From Corvus cornix cornix (taxonomy: Eukaryota; Chordata; Aves; Passeriformes; Corvidae), in contig NC_047057.1 in NCBI RefSeq assembly GCF_000738735.6, positions 64,157,975-64,221,974 on the forward strand: a DNA stretch of 64,000 nucleotides. Direction: 5' to 3'. This document shows positions 12,802 to 24,493 of this stretch, piece by piece. The notes under the pieces are model-generated. The model worked only from the letters and a program-made list of their open reading frames with translations. It was not told where the DNA came from and searched no databases. Each line of letters begins with the position of its first letter. The stretch's first letter is position 1. Made by a program: the position numbers and the translations under genes.

Positions 12802-12945
12802 GACTCTCTGATGTCCAGTAAAATCCAAGTTCCAATTGAAGCTTTTCCCACAGCTGAGATATTTACAGAGCCTCTTGTGGGCTTCAATTCTCCGGTGTCT
12901 AATAAAATAGGAGTTTATATTGCAGTCTTTCCTGTTTGTGGGGCA
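12802..12945 (-). pseudogene. Decayed C2H2 zinc-finger fragment (two fingers)
   Basis: The minus strand, within an open frame at 12793-13092, encodes two consecutive degenerate C2H2 zinc fingers. Finger 1 reads CPTNRKDCNINSYFIRHRRI and finger 2 contains LSCGKSFNWNLDFTGHQRV. The first-ligand positions (Cys in finger 1, Tyr in finger 2) are exactly 28 residues apart, the canonical finger-plus-linker period. The intervening EAHKRLCKY aligns without gaps to the HTGEKPYKC-type linker. Each finger keeps two of four zinc ligands: finger 1 keeps the first Cys and first His, finger 2 the second Cys and first His. The other four are replaced by Asn, Glu, Tyr and Gln, so zinc binding should be lost. The frame starts at TTG and ends just after finger 2. 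A possible third finger remnant in another frame lies at about 12690-12790. In tandem-finger proteins these units bind DNA. I infer a dead fragment of a zinc-finger transcription-factor gene; the parent gene cannot be named. Confidence 0.8.
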
Positions 12946-13092
12946 CTGCTGATGGGGGCTCCCTTTTTTATCTTCTTTGTTGCTTCTGTTTTCATTAAGT
13001 TTGTTAGAACAAAGCCTGATTATGATCATTGCTCCTCTGTCAGATTGGTTATAAAAGTCCATCTCAGATATGCTAAGATGAAAAGCCAACAA

Positions 13093-16000
13093 AGATGTAA
13101 AATTATGGAGGTTTTACAATCACTTTAATTTTCTTATGACACAGGGCTAAAAAATGGGTTGGCTTTTCAGGCAACATAATGGTTTTTTTCTAAGTAAAAC
13201 ATGAATAAGAACTGTTTTTTACAAATGGTGATAATACTTTAATATGATAATATAGGTTGCCATCAATACCATAAAACATGGTTATTCTGACTGATGATAA
13301 TGGATACAAGTGCCTCAGGACTTCTAAGGGGAAGAACAAATCCAAGTACCAGCAGGGCCTGTGAAGAAAGGCAGAAAAACTGGAAATGAGAGTTGATACT
13401 ATCCAGAAGTAAAAGTGATTGAACAGTCAATTACTTCTAGAAGTTGTTTGTTTAAACATTGAATCACTGCTAGCATTTTGAGTTATCCATCTGTGAACAA
13501 ATAACAATGGTGCTGTATATCCCTCAGCCATTAGCTGTAAACCCTTAGGAGCAATTCCATTTTTCCTCTCTTGAAATCATATATTTTTGACAAAGCAGCA
13601 GTAATAATGTGGGTTGCTCTTGGTTTAAAAAAAAAGAGTTAAACCGTGATTTAGCACAGCCAATGAAAACATTTATTTCACAAGTTTAAACTTTCCCATG
13701 GGAATGCTGGAGCAGCCCTTCTGATCTCTCTGTGAGTATTCAAAGGAAACATCTTTACAATACAAATGCTTGGGAAAACACTCTGGAACATAGACATTGC
13801 TTCTCAAGATCACAGAAACACAACAAACTTACTGGTGTTTGTTTATAGTTAAAGGTTTTAAAAAATAGAAGAGCAGATTGGGGAGGTGTTGTTTTTATAT
13901 TTGTTTGTGGGGGGGGGTTGTTGGTTGGTTGTGCTTTTCATGCAGAGAGTCTTATCTTTTTCCAAATGGGGGTAGGCACAAACAAATCTTTGTGCACCTG
14001 AAGTAAAATAAAGAGGTGATTTTGATGTTTGCAGTGGCAGTGGATGAAGCTGCTGCTGTCACAGCTGGACTCGGGCCAGTTGGATTAAATTCAACTCCCA
14101 TGGCTCATATTTGAGTGGCTCCAAAGAGACAGTGGAGGAAACTTCCACCCACTTGGTGCTTAGGTGATATGTCAGTATTCAAGACATGACAAATCTGTAA
14201 GAATTCCACTCCTGCGTCTGTGCTGGACATGATTTTGTGCCTTTCCTTTGTCAAACCTTCCCCTCCAGGATGGATGGATGTTACTTGACAAAACCAGGTG
14301 TCATTCCTGTCACACTCTGGATGTGGCAGTAATTTTAGCAGCTCAGGCACTGCTGGGTCATATTTCTGCAGTGGCTCTGCTGTGTAGATTGTGGTCCCCT
14401 TCGCAAACATCTCAGCACCAACCTGTGCCCTGGACTGTGGGAAATGAGAGGGGAGCAAAGCTTTCCTGTGGCATTCCCAGCCACAGTGCTAGAACTGGCA
14501 CAAGTACCAGTGCTGGTCATCTTCAGGACTTGCTGAAATACTGGCAGCAGCTCTCCTACCATAATCAGATGGATTTATGTAATTTTAAGGAGTTTGACAA
14601 TCAGGCAGTGTTTGAAGTAGGTGTTTGTTGTGCAGGAAAGCAGATCAATAAGAGGTATTCCAAAGTATCCCCATCACTATCAAGTGAGGGAGCTCAGCCC
14701 CTGTGGCAGATGACTGGGTAATGTCTGCCAGAGGTGATGAAATGGCTACAGACTGTTTTGAGCATTTCTTTGAAATGTCCTGCTAGGGCTGAGTGCCTAA
14801 ATCTTGGCTGCTGGGATACCTAAATTAATCACCTCCACCAGGTGATATGAATGTAGTCTGAAGTTTATATTTTGCAATTCAGTCTTGAACTATGGTTGCT
14901 GTATCGTGGTGTTTTGGCCGCTCCTTTAATTTTTTGGGGTGCTGAGATTCCTCAAGGGCCAGTAGTTCAGAGCCTTTTACAAGGGCTCTCAGGACTGTCC
15001 TGCTAAAAGTCCTGCCACATCCAGCAAACTGCATTCAGCACTGCTGAAGAAAGCAAGAGGAGTCTGGTGCTGTTTTCCTTCTCTCTGATCTCACTGAGGA
15101 TTCTCTCTGAGTTCAGTGTCATGGCTTACTTTGGAAAAGGTTATGCTGAAGTCACATTGCACGTCCATCCTAGTGGCAATCTGGGAACATAACCTCATTA
15201 AACTGCTGGCCTTTTTCCTGCATATCATGTATGTGGTTTTGAGATTTAATCTCTGATGAGGGTAAGACAAAAATTTTGGGCAACCTCCAGTAGATCATAA
15301 AGGGTTTTTCTGCAAAAGAGTGTGATCTTAAAGTGTCAAATTTCAGCTATGGCACAAAGCAGTAATTAATGCAGTACCTTAACCACAGTTAAATACTGAG
15401 GTCTTGGCACAGGAGGAGTCCTTGATGCTGACTGCAGAAAGATGGTCAGTCATGCCTAGCCTGATGGGGCTGAATGGACTGATTTCCACTGCCAAGCTCA
15501 TCCCAGAGTCCTCACACAATCACGCATTGCAAGAAGAACACACCTTCGGTGATGGGTTGGGTTTTCAGATGATGCAATCAAAATCTTCAGCATCGCTTTT
15601 GGGAGAATTTAGGGGCAGAGATGTAGACTTACAACTCTGAGAGTTGTGATGGAAATGTGCAAGATGTTTGTTGGACCTTCTGACAGGGACAAGAAGGTAA
15701 AAGCATGATCCCTGTGAGCACTGCAGGTGAGGAGACCACAACCTGGCCTGCTTTGGGTGCTCTTGGGCTGAGATTTGCTGTGGCTCCAGTGTTTCAAAGG
15801 CAATAATTCTTATATATAAATGTTATCTTGATTTTGTTACTGCTGCTTGGCTGCCTGATTTATAATTCTCTGGAAAACACCTGGTGATCAGAACTAAGTA
15901 TAAAACTAAATTCCTAAGAAAGTTGCATATGCTGTAGGAGACAGCAAGATACCTTCATTCCCCAGAGAACTTATTGGATAGAATCAGAAAAAAAGCCAGT

Positions 16001-17301
16001 GTTCTTTTCTTTTTTTGCTTCTAGGGCAATGAAGCATTCCTGAAGATAAACTCTGTTAGCCATTCATCAAAGCCAGTTATTGCTTAATTAAATTAACTGT
16101 CAGACCTTATATAATTTGGGGATTTTTTTAATACTGTGACAGAAGCCATTGTTTACTTAAACAAAAAGAAGCAAATTTGTCATAGACCAGCTAAAGAGCC
16201 CAAAATGTCTGACTCAAACAGCTGGCCACAGGAGTGTATTTTTCAGATTCCAGCTGCTCCCACTAATCTCTTGCCAGCACACCTACAACAGCCTGATCCT
16301 GGCTCGTACGAGTAGCTGTCCATGTAAACTGATAAAAACATTACTGTGCCACTCTCTTCCAGTAATAGTTCTGTTGAAAAGTTCCAGCTGTTGGAGGCAA
16401 ACGTGTTCTGATGAAGACAATGTGGTGTTTTTCTAGTTCCCCTCACTTAGCAGTTAAGGGGATGTTGCCTTTAGCAATATTTGCCTTTGTTCAAGGCCTC
16501 CTGACCTGAGGGATCTGTTCTGTAGTGCACTCCTGACCTCTCATTACTGCATACACAAAACAAGACGTTGCTGGATTGATAGAAATACATCTGTTAAGTG
16601 AAAAAGCTAAATTACATCTATCTGAAGTCATATATCCTGAAAAAAGCAAACATTAATGGAAGGGACTGAAGATACACTAAAGTGAAGCTGACAGTGAGTC
16701 TGGCATCCCTTGCTCTGAAGCTTTAGTTTTGTGTTTATACTGGTCCAGTGGCAGTTCCTCTTCTGAGGAGTGCAAAAGCCACGTTCCTGTGTCTGTCTGT
16801 ACAGCTGATGTTCATAATAAACGGTTTTGTCAGTATTCAATTATTGTGGAAACTCCCATTTCTTACTGTTCATACCCCTCAAGCACTCACATGTTTATAG
16901 AGGTCTGGGTATGACCTCAGTGGACTCCTGTGTCAAACAAAGTTATATTTTGAGTAACTTTTTTCCTGAGCTAATTTCACAGAATTGTTGCATTAAAAGC
17001 AGTCTTTTGAGAAACTGGATTTAAGGGGAATGAGCTTTCAGTCTGGGTAGTGCCTGTATCCAGTGATACCAGGTTGCTCATGGTTTGCAGCATCTGGGTT
17101 CATGACCAGCGTGCAAATACCACCGAATATCCCATTTTATAACGCACGTGTGTGGTGATTGTCTTGGTAAACAGTGTTAGATACATAATGGTCACTTTTG
17201 CTGCTGACCAGCAGTTGTTCAGAACACTAAGAGAATTCACGGTGTGGGCAGGGCCAAACACTTCTTGGAGGTGCATAGCAGACACTACTTGCAGCCAAGG
17301 G
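13093..17301. other. Unique sequence, no gene seen
   Basis: No gene or interspersed repeat recognised. It includes a run of about ten G with a TTGG-rich flank near 13909-13930. A 157-codon open frame (14248-14721) starts at TTG, carries no recognised domain, and overlaps opposite-strand frames at its 5' half, so it is treated as chance. Confidence 0.55.
14969..15013 (+). repeat. Two back-to-back hairpins
   Basis: Hairpin 1 pairs AGAGCCTTT (14969-14977) with AAGGGCTCT (14981-14989): nine pairs including one G-T wobble, with a three-base loop. One base later, AGGACT (14991-14996) pairs with AGTCCT (15008-15013) across an 11-base loop. No T-run or gene context suggests a terminator, so function is unknown. 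Confidence 0.5.
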
Positions 17302-17505
17302 GATTTGCAAATATTTGGAAGGGAAAAGTTCTTCCCACGAGAGCAAGGAAGAGCTGGGAGAGGCATCTGAAGAGGTTGTGTGAGGTGTGTAATCTCCATC
17401 CCAAGAAATACTCATAGCTCAAGTGAGCAAGGCCTAAGCAACTCCATCCAGTCTGAGAGGTGGGACTGGGAAATCTGCTCCAGAGGTCTCTTCTGTTGCA
17501 GCCTG
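17302..17505 (+). mobile_element. CR1 LINE 3' end, fragment A
   Basis: The order of blocks matches a plus-strand CR1 3' untranslated region: 'ggaagggaaaagttcttccc' near 17318, 'aatctccatcccaagaaata' near 17391, a 'caactccatccagtctgaga' block near 17439, then 'gggactgg' and 'ccagaggtctcttc' near 17480. It is diverged, 5'-truncated and has lost a clear ATTCTGTG tail. CR1 is the main avian non-LTR retrotransposon and typically leaves short 3' fragments. This copy cannot encode protein. Confidence 0.6.
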
Positions 17506-17579
17506 CGGGGTGATGCTGCACAGCGCAGTTCAGTGAGGCTGTTTTGGGGCTGTGGGACAGGTGTAGAGTTACCTACTCC

Positions 17580-17730
17580 AACCTGGCCTCAGGGGCTCAG
17601 GGTTGGACAGGGCTTGGAGCAACCTGGGATAGTGGAAGGTGTCCCTGCTGTGGCCAGGGGTGAAACTGGATAATCTTTGAGGTCCCTTCCAACCCAAACC
17701 ATCCTGTGAATCTGTGATTTCATGGTTCTA
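17580..17730 (+). mobile_element. CR1 LINE 3' end, fragment B
   Basis: A clear plus-strand CR1 tail: 'ggcttggagcaacctgggat', then 'gtggaaggtgtccctg', 'gaggtcccttccaacccaaa', and a terminal run of ATCCTGTGA / ATCTGTGAT units at about 17701-17718. It is better preserved than fragment A just upstream, so it is probably a separate and later insertion or a younger subfamily. It is severely 5'-truncated and has no coding capacity. Confidence 0.88.
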
Positions 17731-19976
17731 ATCTAGAGGACTTGCTCTGTTGTAGTGCTGGAGCCACACTTTATCAAAGAAGGTGCATCCTTGTTGATAA
17801 CAGCAGAACAGGCCCCTAGAAGTAACACTTATTTTACATAATACTTTTTTTTTTTTTTTTTTGAACACTCACTGCTTTCCAGCAGTGAGACTAGAAATTC
17901 TTATCATACTTCAATGTGCAGGAAACCTCTAAATACTTCACATTCCATTCCCTAGGAAATCTGCACTCTATGAGAAGTAGATGCTTTGGGAGTTGTATAG
18001 CTGGACTATCTTTGATAAAGAGGAAAAAAAAAATGGAGAAGAATGGTGCTGAATTGTGACCCTCGTCAGGAAAAATTGAACTTGCAGTTCAACTAGATTA
18101 CATGATTTTTCATTAAGAGCATGGTATCATTAAAGGCATTAGAACCCCATGCAATAATTGACCAAAGTATTGCTAAATTGTCAAAGACTGAGCTAATAAG
18201 AATTTAAGCTTCTTAAATGCATAACATTTCTCTGTAGCTTGAAATTAAAAGTAATGTGAACTAGCTCTTAATGACCTAAAGTCATTGGCCAAAACTGTAT
18301 AAAGGTACTCTGTTTGAGGTATTTTTGTGTCCATGTTGTGTGGCTGGAGAAAATAAATTCTGCTTGAATTTCTGTAGGAAGGAATACATGTTCTTTTGAC
18401 CTCAACATTTTAAATTCTGAATTCTTTAATTCTGAATCAGTGATAATGAATAAATAAACAGCTCAGACAGTTTCATTAAAATGCATATTTAGAGGAGGAT
18501 TTTAAAATCAAATGCTGAGTCTGTCTGAAAAGGCTGATGTGAGTGATCATGGAGCAGCTGACAAATTACACCATGTTGGAGGTGATCTTGGAAGTGCCTA
18601 TTAAAGTGCATAAATACTGATCAAGCTCTTTTTCCTAAAATCTGAGACTAATTAAGCAGCTGTGATCATTTTGTTAGAGTCTGAAGATCAATTACCTAGA
18701 AGGAAGACAGGAATATAATAATGATAATTTCTGATATCTGAAAGGCTCCAGGCATTACTGAAGCACAGAAATATTGGAAGTGATCCAAGTCTCTCTGAGT
18801 GTCCCACTGTTAGTGATTCATGTCCTGGGGAGATGCTGGCAACATCAAAACAAGTGACCAAACTGCTAATAAGCACCATTTTGTCTCCATTCCACAGAAA
18901 CAAAAAATCTGGTTTAAATTTCAGAACTGCAGTTTTATTTTAGGATAAGCCAGGGATAGTTTCTCTGTTGCTAGGGATTGTTTGACTGGTTTGTTTGTTT
19001 TTAAATTGAGAGCTTAATGTGTGGAACTCCCAAGGTCTTCAACAACACAACTACTAAATATTAATAATTTAAGGGAAGTGTGTTTATCTATGAGGTTTTG
19101 TAGGAAGTTAGAATATGAATTCCTATCTATAACAAAAATTAGATCATTATTAATGGAAATTAATAATTTGGTGTTTTGATGGAGAGCACTACCTGGGCCA
19201 TTAAGAGATAGCTCATATTGCTGTTAATTGCTGAGATCTGATGCAGGGTTGCATATTTAGAAGCTTTGATGTGATTGAGCTGTGTTATTTTGTGGTTGAG
19301 CTGTGTTGGTGAAGGTTGGGTTAGAGAGTACCAGCAATAGCAAATAACTGGGTTTTTATAGGCTTTCTCTGCATGTCTCTAATATGATTATTGGAAAGCT
19401 GTCTATCCACTGTTGTATCTCTATAAATCCTTGTTTTGTATTTGATAAATAAAAACCATCCTGTAAAAGAGAAGCTCCTGCTGGGTTAGGATGTGTCCCT
19501 TAGGTTGGTTATGAATTCTCCACTGGCAGCTAATGCTGTTTTCCCTGATCTGATGCTGGATGAAGGTTTGCCTGCATGGTCTGTGTGGCTCAGTTCCCTG
19601 CTCAGGTGGAGGAAGGGTGTGTTGTTTTTCCTGAGCTCACTGTAAGCACTACAGCTTGTGCTTTCTGCTGTGTAACACTGAATAATGATGCATTTTGAAA
19701 GGTGCTTCCAAGATCCAGATGTGCCACAGAAACCCTTGTGATGCACAAGTGCTTCTGAAAGATGTGAGAGCATTGAGGGCACATCAGACACCCTTTTCCT
19801 CTGAGAAATAACTTCTCTTTAGTACTTGGAAATTTTTATTTATTTTATACTTAACCAGATCCAAATGTATTTTTTTCATGTGTCATTTTAATCTGCAGCT
19901 GTTCCATCTGTCTGGCAGAGTATCACCAAGATATTTAGGACTGGGGTACCTGCCATATCCATGGCGCTGGGGAGTA
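17731..19976. other. Unique AT-rich sequence with homeodomain/E-box words
   Basis: No gene seen. A poly-T run of 18 lies at 17845-17862. Around 18480-18700 the sequence is rich in TAATTA, TGATCA and E-box words; TAATTA (18649-18654) sits two bases from the E-box CAGCTG (18657-18662). The pattern resembles developmental enhancers, but without alignment this is only a hint. A 21-bp period repeat carries 'ttgagctgtgtt' at 19275-19286 and 19296-19307. Confidence 0.5.
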
Positions 19977-20302
19977 AAAAGGGAAGGCTCAGGGGAAACC
20001 TTGCTGCTGTCTGCAACCACCTGATGGGAGGGTGCAGAAAAAACTCCATCCCTGTGACAGAACAGGGGAGCAACAGATCCAAGCTGGGCAATGGGAAATG
20101 CTGGGCAGATACAGAGAAATGTTTTGGTGATGGGGTACTGGGACAGCTGGTGGTGGAAGAGTAGGGAATCTCCATCCTTAGAGAGATGCACAACTTGATA
20201 AGACCAAGGCCTGGGTTATCTGGCCTAGGATGGCTGTGCTTTGAACAGGAGCCTGGACTAGATGATCTCTGTGCATCCCTTCCAAATATTGATTATTCTG
20301 TG
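19977..20302 (+). mobile_element. CR1 LINE 3' region
   Basis: The fragment begins with 'gggaaggctcaggggaaacc' (19981-20000) and 'tgcaaccacctgatgggagg' (20013-20032), which correspond to the C-terminal end of the CR1 second open reading frame. It continues through a diverged stretch to 'cctggactagatgatctctg' (20251-20270) and 'cccttccaaatattgattat', and ends near 20302 with ATTCTGTGG. It is plus-strand, 5'-truncated, with internal gaps relative to the usual element and no intact frame. The divergence suggests an old insertion. Confidence 0.85.
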
Positions 20303-23300
20303 GCTCACTCCAGGATTTCTGAAGCAGTGATCATTTACAAAATGAAGAAAATCAGCAGTTAACAGGAGCCATTCAGATTTACTCAGGTGCTGTGGAGGAG
20401 ATTGTGCTTATTTTGGAAAGTGATTGTAGGTTCTGTAGCCACTGTGAACTGGTACCAGGTTTGACCAGGAGAAATTCATGCAACAAAAGTAATGAATGGC
20501 TCTCTTGTAGCCATCAGAACAGCCCCATTGTTTCCTTAATGTTCCAATACCTAGGATATTATCTAGAAGCCAATAAATGTATTTTTAATAGTAAGATATA
20601 CCCCATAGAATATTCTCCTGATTTATCTTTATTTTGGGTGACACATGAAGATACTTTATATATTATTGTCAATCCAAATGTATGTTTTGAAAGAACAGCT
20701 TATAGCAGGAAAATCATGATATCATAACTCACAAATTAGAACAGTCAGAAGGAAATGCCATAATCACAAGATTATCTCAAAGATTTAAGTGAGGTCAGAG
20801 ACTTGACCCACCAGCTGTACTTTGACTTTTTTTCTGAATTAAATGTGAGAACTGTGTATGAAGCACAGAGGCAGATAAGCTCTGTAATTCATCTGTAATT
20901 TTTATTCCTTTCTCATTTTTGGGGGGTGCTGGTTTTTGGCATCTCTGGTTCAGATTAGCAGTAATGACTCTCTCTATCAGTGCTATTGGGCATTTACCAC
21001 AAACCTCGTGGTTGTTTGCACATACCTTTTCCAGAACACAATGATGGAAATTAAGGTTTTCCATTCTCACTCAGCTGTAAAACACTTCTTGTTGCTTTTC
21101 TTTCCTCTTTTCTTATGTAGCCGTTGGTAAATTAAAGGAAAGAAAATCATTGCACCAAAAGAACTTAGGGAGAGAGTTTCCTCCTGTGACATCACTACTG
21201 TGCCACTGGCTGTGCCTTGTGAGGTACATGAGCTAAATAAAGCTAAGCCTGGTCATTATTTGGCACAGATTTTTTTGTTGAAACATCCTTTTTTGGGTTG
21301 TGCTTGCTCCATTGCTGCAATTGAGAGTTAGAAGTGCATCCCAGCACTGGAATTATTCAGATGAGTTTTGAACTACAGATGCAGTAAAAAAATCAGGAGC
21401 AGCAATTTATATACTTAGGTTAAGCATGGTAAAAATCTGGTGGTGGTTCCTGGCACTAAAATACCCAGACATCTTTGCAAATGTGTTAAGTGCTTTGTAA
21501 TCCAACTAGCATGTCCTCCATCAAAAAAGACCCAAAAAGTCATAGTCCAAAAATGCAGCAGAGCACACCTGCAGTGTGGTTCTTCTGAATCAAAGGTTGA
21601 ACAGATAATTGATTTTTGTTTCTCATTTTTGCCACATCTTTCACAAGAAAGGTGAAAGGTCTTTAATTGACTGCATTTAAAATGCAATCACTCCTGAGAA
21701 TTGCAAGGCTTAGAAATAGATTTGTACAAGCCTTGGTATAATTTCTTAGTCACAGATAAAATCAACATTTAACATGAGTCTCAGGTGAAGACTTTACACA
21801 GACCTAAATGTTTTCAGAAGGGAAAAGACGTTACTTGAGCAGCTAGTCACATGAAAATGAAATCTTGGGCTTGTAGGTGACCAAAAAGTATTTCTTTCAT
21901 GTTAGGAATGATGTCTGTAGCAAGTGTGCTCATTTAACTTAATGACCTAAATATGGATGGTGGATTTCTAGTATCTGGTGGTATTGGAAACAAGAGTATT
22001 TTGCCTAAAATTCAGCACATGTGTTTCTAATGGAAGCACACATTACTGCAGTCTCCTGACTCTGAAGCTTTTGATCCATAAACCCAGGCTCTTCAGCCAT
22101 TTCTACTCACCTGCTTATTTAAAGATAGGCTTTATCCCACTCATAACTCAAATTGAAATCGTAGCCTTCACTGAAAGGGAAAGAGAGAAGCACCACTTTT
22201 CCCTTTGGACAGGAAAACTCTGGAAAGCAATTAGTGGGAATCTGCAAAAGGAAGCTTTATACTCCACTCCTCTGTGCCTTCTAACAAAACCAGTCCTTGC
22301 AGTTGGCAATCATTAAAGCCCTTGTGAGCAGATGCAGGGCAGACAAAAAGGGCTGAGCCAGCCATGGGGATCATACCTGGTTCTTCCCTGAAGTGCTGGA
22401 TGTGCAGGGGAAGCCCAGTTCCCAACATAAACAGCCCCAAGTCCAGTATTGCACAGAGCTCTGCCTCCTCGAGTTTCTTTATTTTGGGCAAGAGTAAGAA
22501 TCCATTCCTAGTATTGCTTTGAGTGTTCAGAGCCCACCTAAGCCTTGGCACTTCCGAATTTTGCCTGACCACTACCAAAATCAGAGTGTGGTGTGAGCAC
22601 CCAGCACTGTAAATGGTGAGGGGCAGCAGGACAGTTCCTGCACAGGCTCCCCTGAGTTGTAAGAATGGTTTACAGCCCTGCCTGGGAGCCCTGCTCTGTC
22701 ACCACTATCTTTGTTTAAATTTCTCCCTTGAAAACTGCCTATTACTTCTCTGTTTCAGAATGTGGAGAGTATCAAACATTTTCAGCCAGGAAGACCGGAC
22801 TTTTTTTCTCTTTCTCTCCTTTTAGAGCAGGCACTTAAACACTTCTGTGTGTGCATGTGCAGGTTTGGCAGGCACTCTCTGTACAGTCTAGGTCTCTGGT
22901 GAAATCAGAGTCAGCTGATCAAGCTGCACCTTTGGAAATGCAGTAAAGTAACTTTTTGGAAAGGCAAGATTTTTAATTTGATTTAACACGCATACACCAA
23001 ATTAAGTTAGAGAGCCCCGGGGTGAATAATTTGTTCATTTGTAGATACCACATGTTTTTGACAAGACAACAGAAAACTGGCATTCAATCCACTACCTCCA
23101 GAGCTTTTCTAGCCCTTTTACATCACAGCTGGAACTCTTCCAGACTGTGACCTCCATACTCTGGCAGAGCTGCAGAGACTCAGCCAGGTAAATCCTGGCT
23201 GCTTGCCTGGATGAGGAGTTGCTGTTGGCCTCCAAATACCCTTTTTTTTCCTGTACAAGGAAGACCATCTCCATCTTCAGAACATGGTGATATCCTGAAT

Positions 23301-24463
23301 AATTTCTGTGTTCCAGAAACCAGCTGCCTTTTCAGCTGACTCCTTCTGTGTGTGTGACAGCATGGTTAACAGAGCGATTGTTAAATCTGGATTCCGTATG
23401 GAAAGGGAGAAGTAAATTTAACAGATACTGTGAAAGGGGAAAGCCTTGATTTGTGCAAGTCAGCAAGGAAGTGAGGGTGATGAAGGCAGGGCTACCTCCT
23501 GTTGGGAAGGAGGGGGAGGTGGGTTTGAGGTTTCTTACACACACATCATTTTCTGGCTTCATTACAAGTTCTCTGTGGCAGACTAATAACTTCTCTGACC
23601 TCAGGTTGTCTCTCTCCAATTTAGGCTTATTACAGATAATTATCAAGCCTTTTCTCCACATATATAAATCCATAATTAACTCTGGTTGCAGCAGAGACTG
23701 TAAGGAGACTACTGCCTTATAGGCCCATCAAAGAATTTGAAATCCCTTAGAAGACATTGTCCATTTAGTCCTTAACTTCTTATCAGTGGCATTTCCTTCT
23801 AGCCTAAATACATCCCCAATTAAATCACATACCTCAGCCTTCAGCCTGTTTTACTTGGGTAGTTTCTACTGCTCAGTGAGCTTTCTTTCTCCCTGCTTTT
23901 TGTTTGTTCTTTTTAAAGATGGATTTTCATAGCCAAGAAAGCTTTCAGACATGCCAAACGTAAATCCTGGCTGACATGGGGTGATGCAGATCTGAGCAAA
24001 ACTGCCTTCATTCCACAGAGAAAGGGTTGGGAGGATCCAGAGAAGGGACTCTGCCTTTTCCACACTGTCTTTTGAGCCTGCTACAAAAAGACTTGACAGC
24101 CAGAAAAGGGAACAGTAGGTAAAAAGGTGTCTCAGGTGCAAAAGGCAGTAGGTCTGTTAAATGCGTGATGTTCCTGTGGAAATAAATCTTAAAGAAAGCA
24201 GAAGGATGAGTGTAGTGATTGCATCTTGGCAGCCCCAGCAGTGGTGACTCACCAGTTCTTGACTAGAAAGAAAATAATCTCTCCTTCCTCGCACATGATT
24301 AATTTCTTGAAAGGCTGTTAGCAAGGTGACAGCATCATTCTTTAAACAGAAATGATTTTGTTTGTTTTTCAAAATGTAGCTTTCTGTTCTTCTAATTATT
24401 GAAAACATCAGTGGAAACTTGGAGCTCTCTTGCTTTATTTTTTGTGCTTGTGCTTTCCCATCT
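20303..24463. other. Unique sequence, no gene seen
   Basis: No gene, RNA gene or recognisable interspersed repeat. Open frames are at most about 115 codons (for example 22231-22578 minus, 23332-23673 minus) and overlap opposite-strand frames; none shows a domain I know. Confidence 0.55.
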
Positions 24464-24493
24464 GATCCAGTTCAGACAATTCTGAATTGGATC
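24464..24493. repeat. 30-bp hairpin with 13-bp stem
   Basis: GATCCAGTTCAGA (24464-24476) pairs with TCTGAATTGGATC (24481-24493) across the four-base loop CAAT. Twelve pairs are Watson-Crick and one is a G-T wobble. It is short for a pre-microRNA and no gene adjoins it. It may be a dimeric protein site, a decayed terminal inverted repeat, or chance. Confidence 0.6.
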
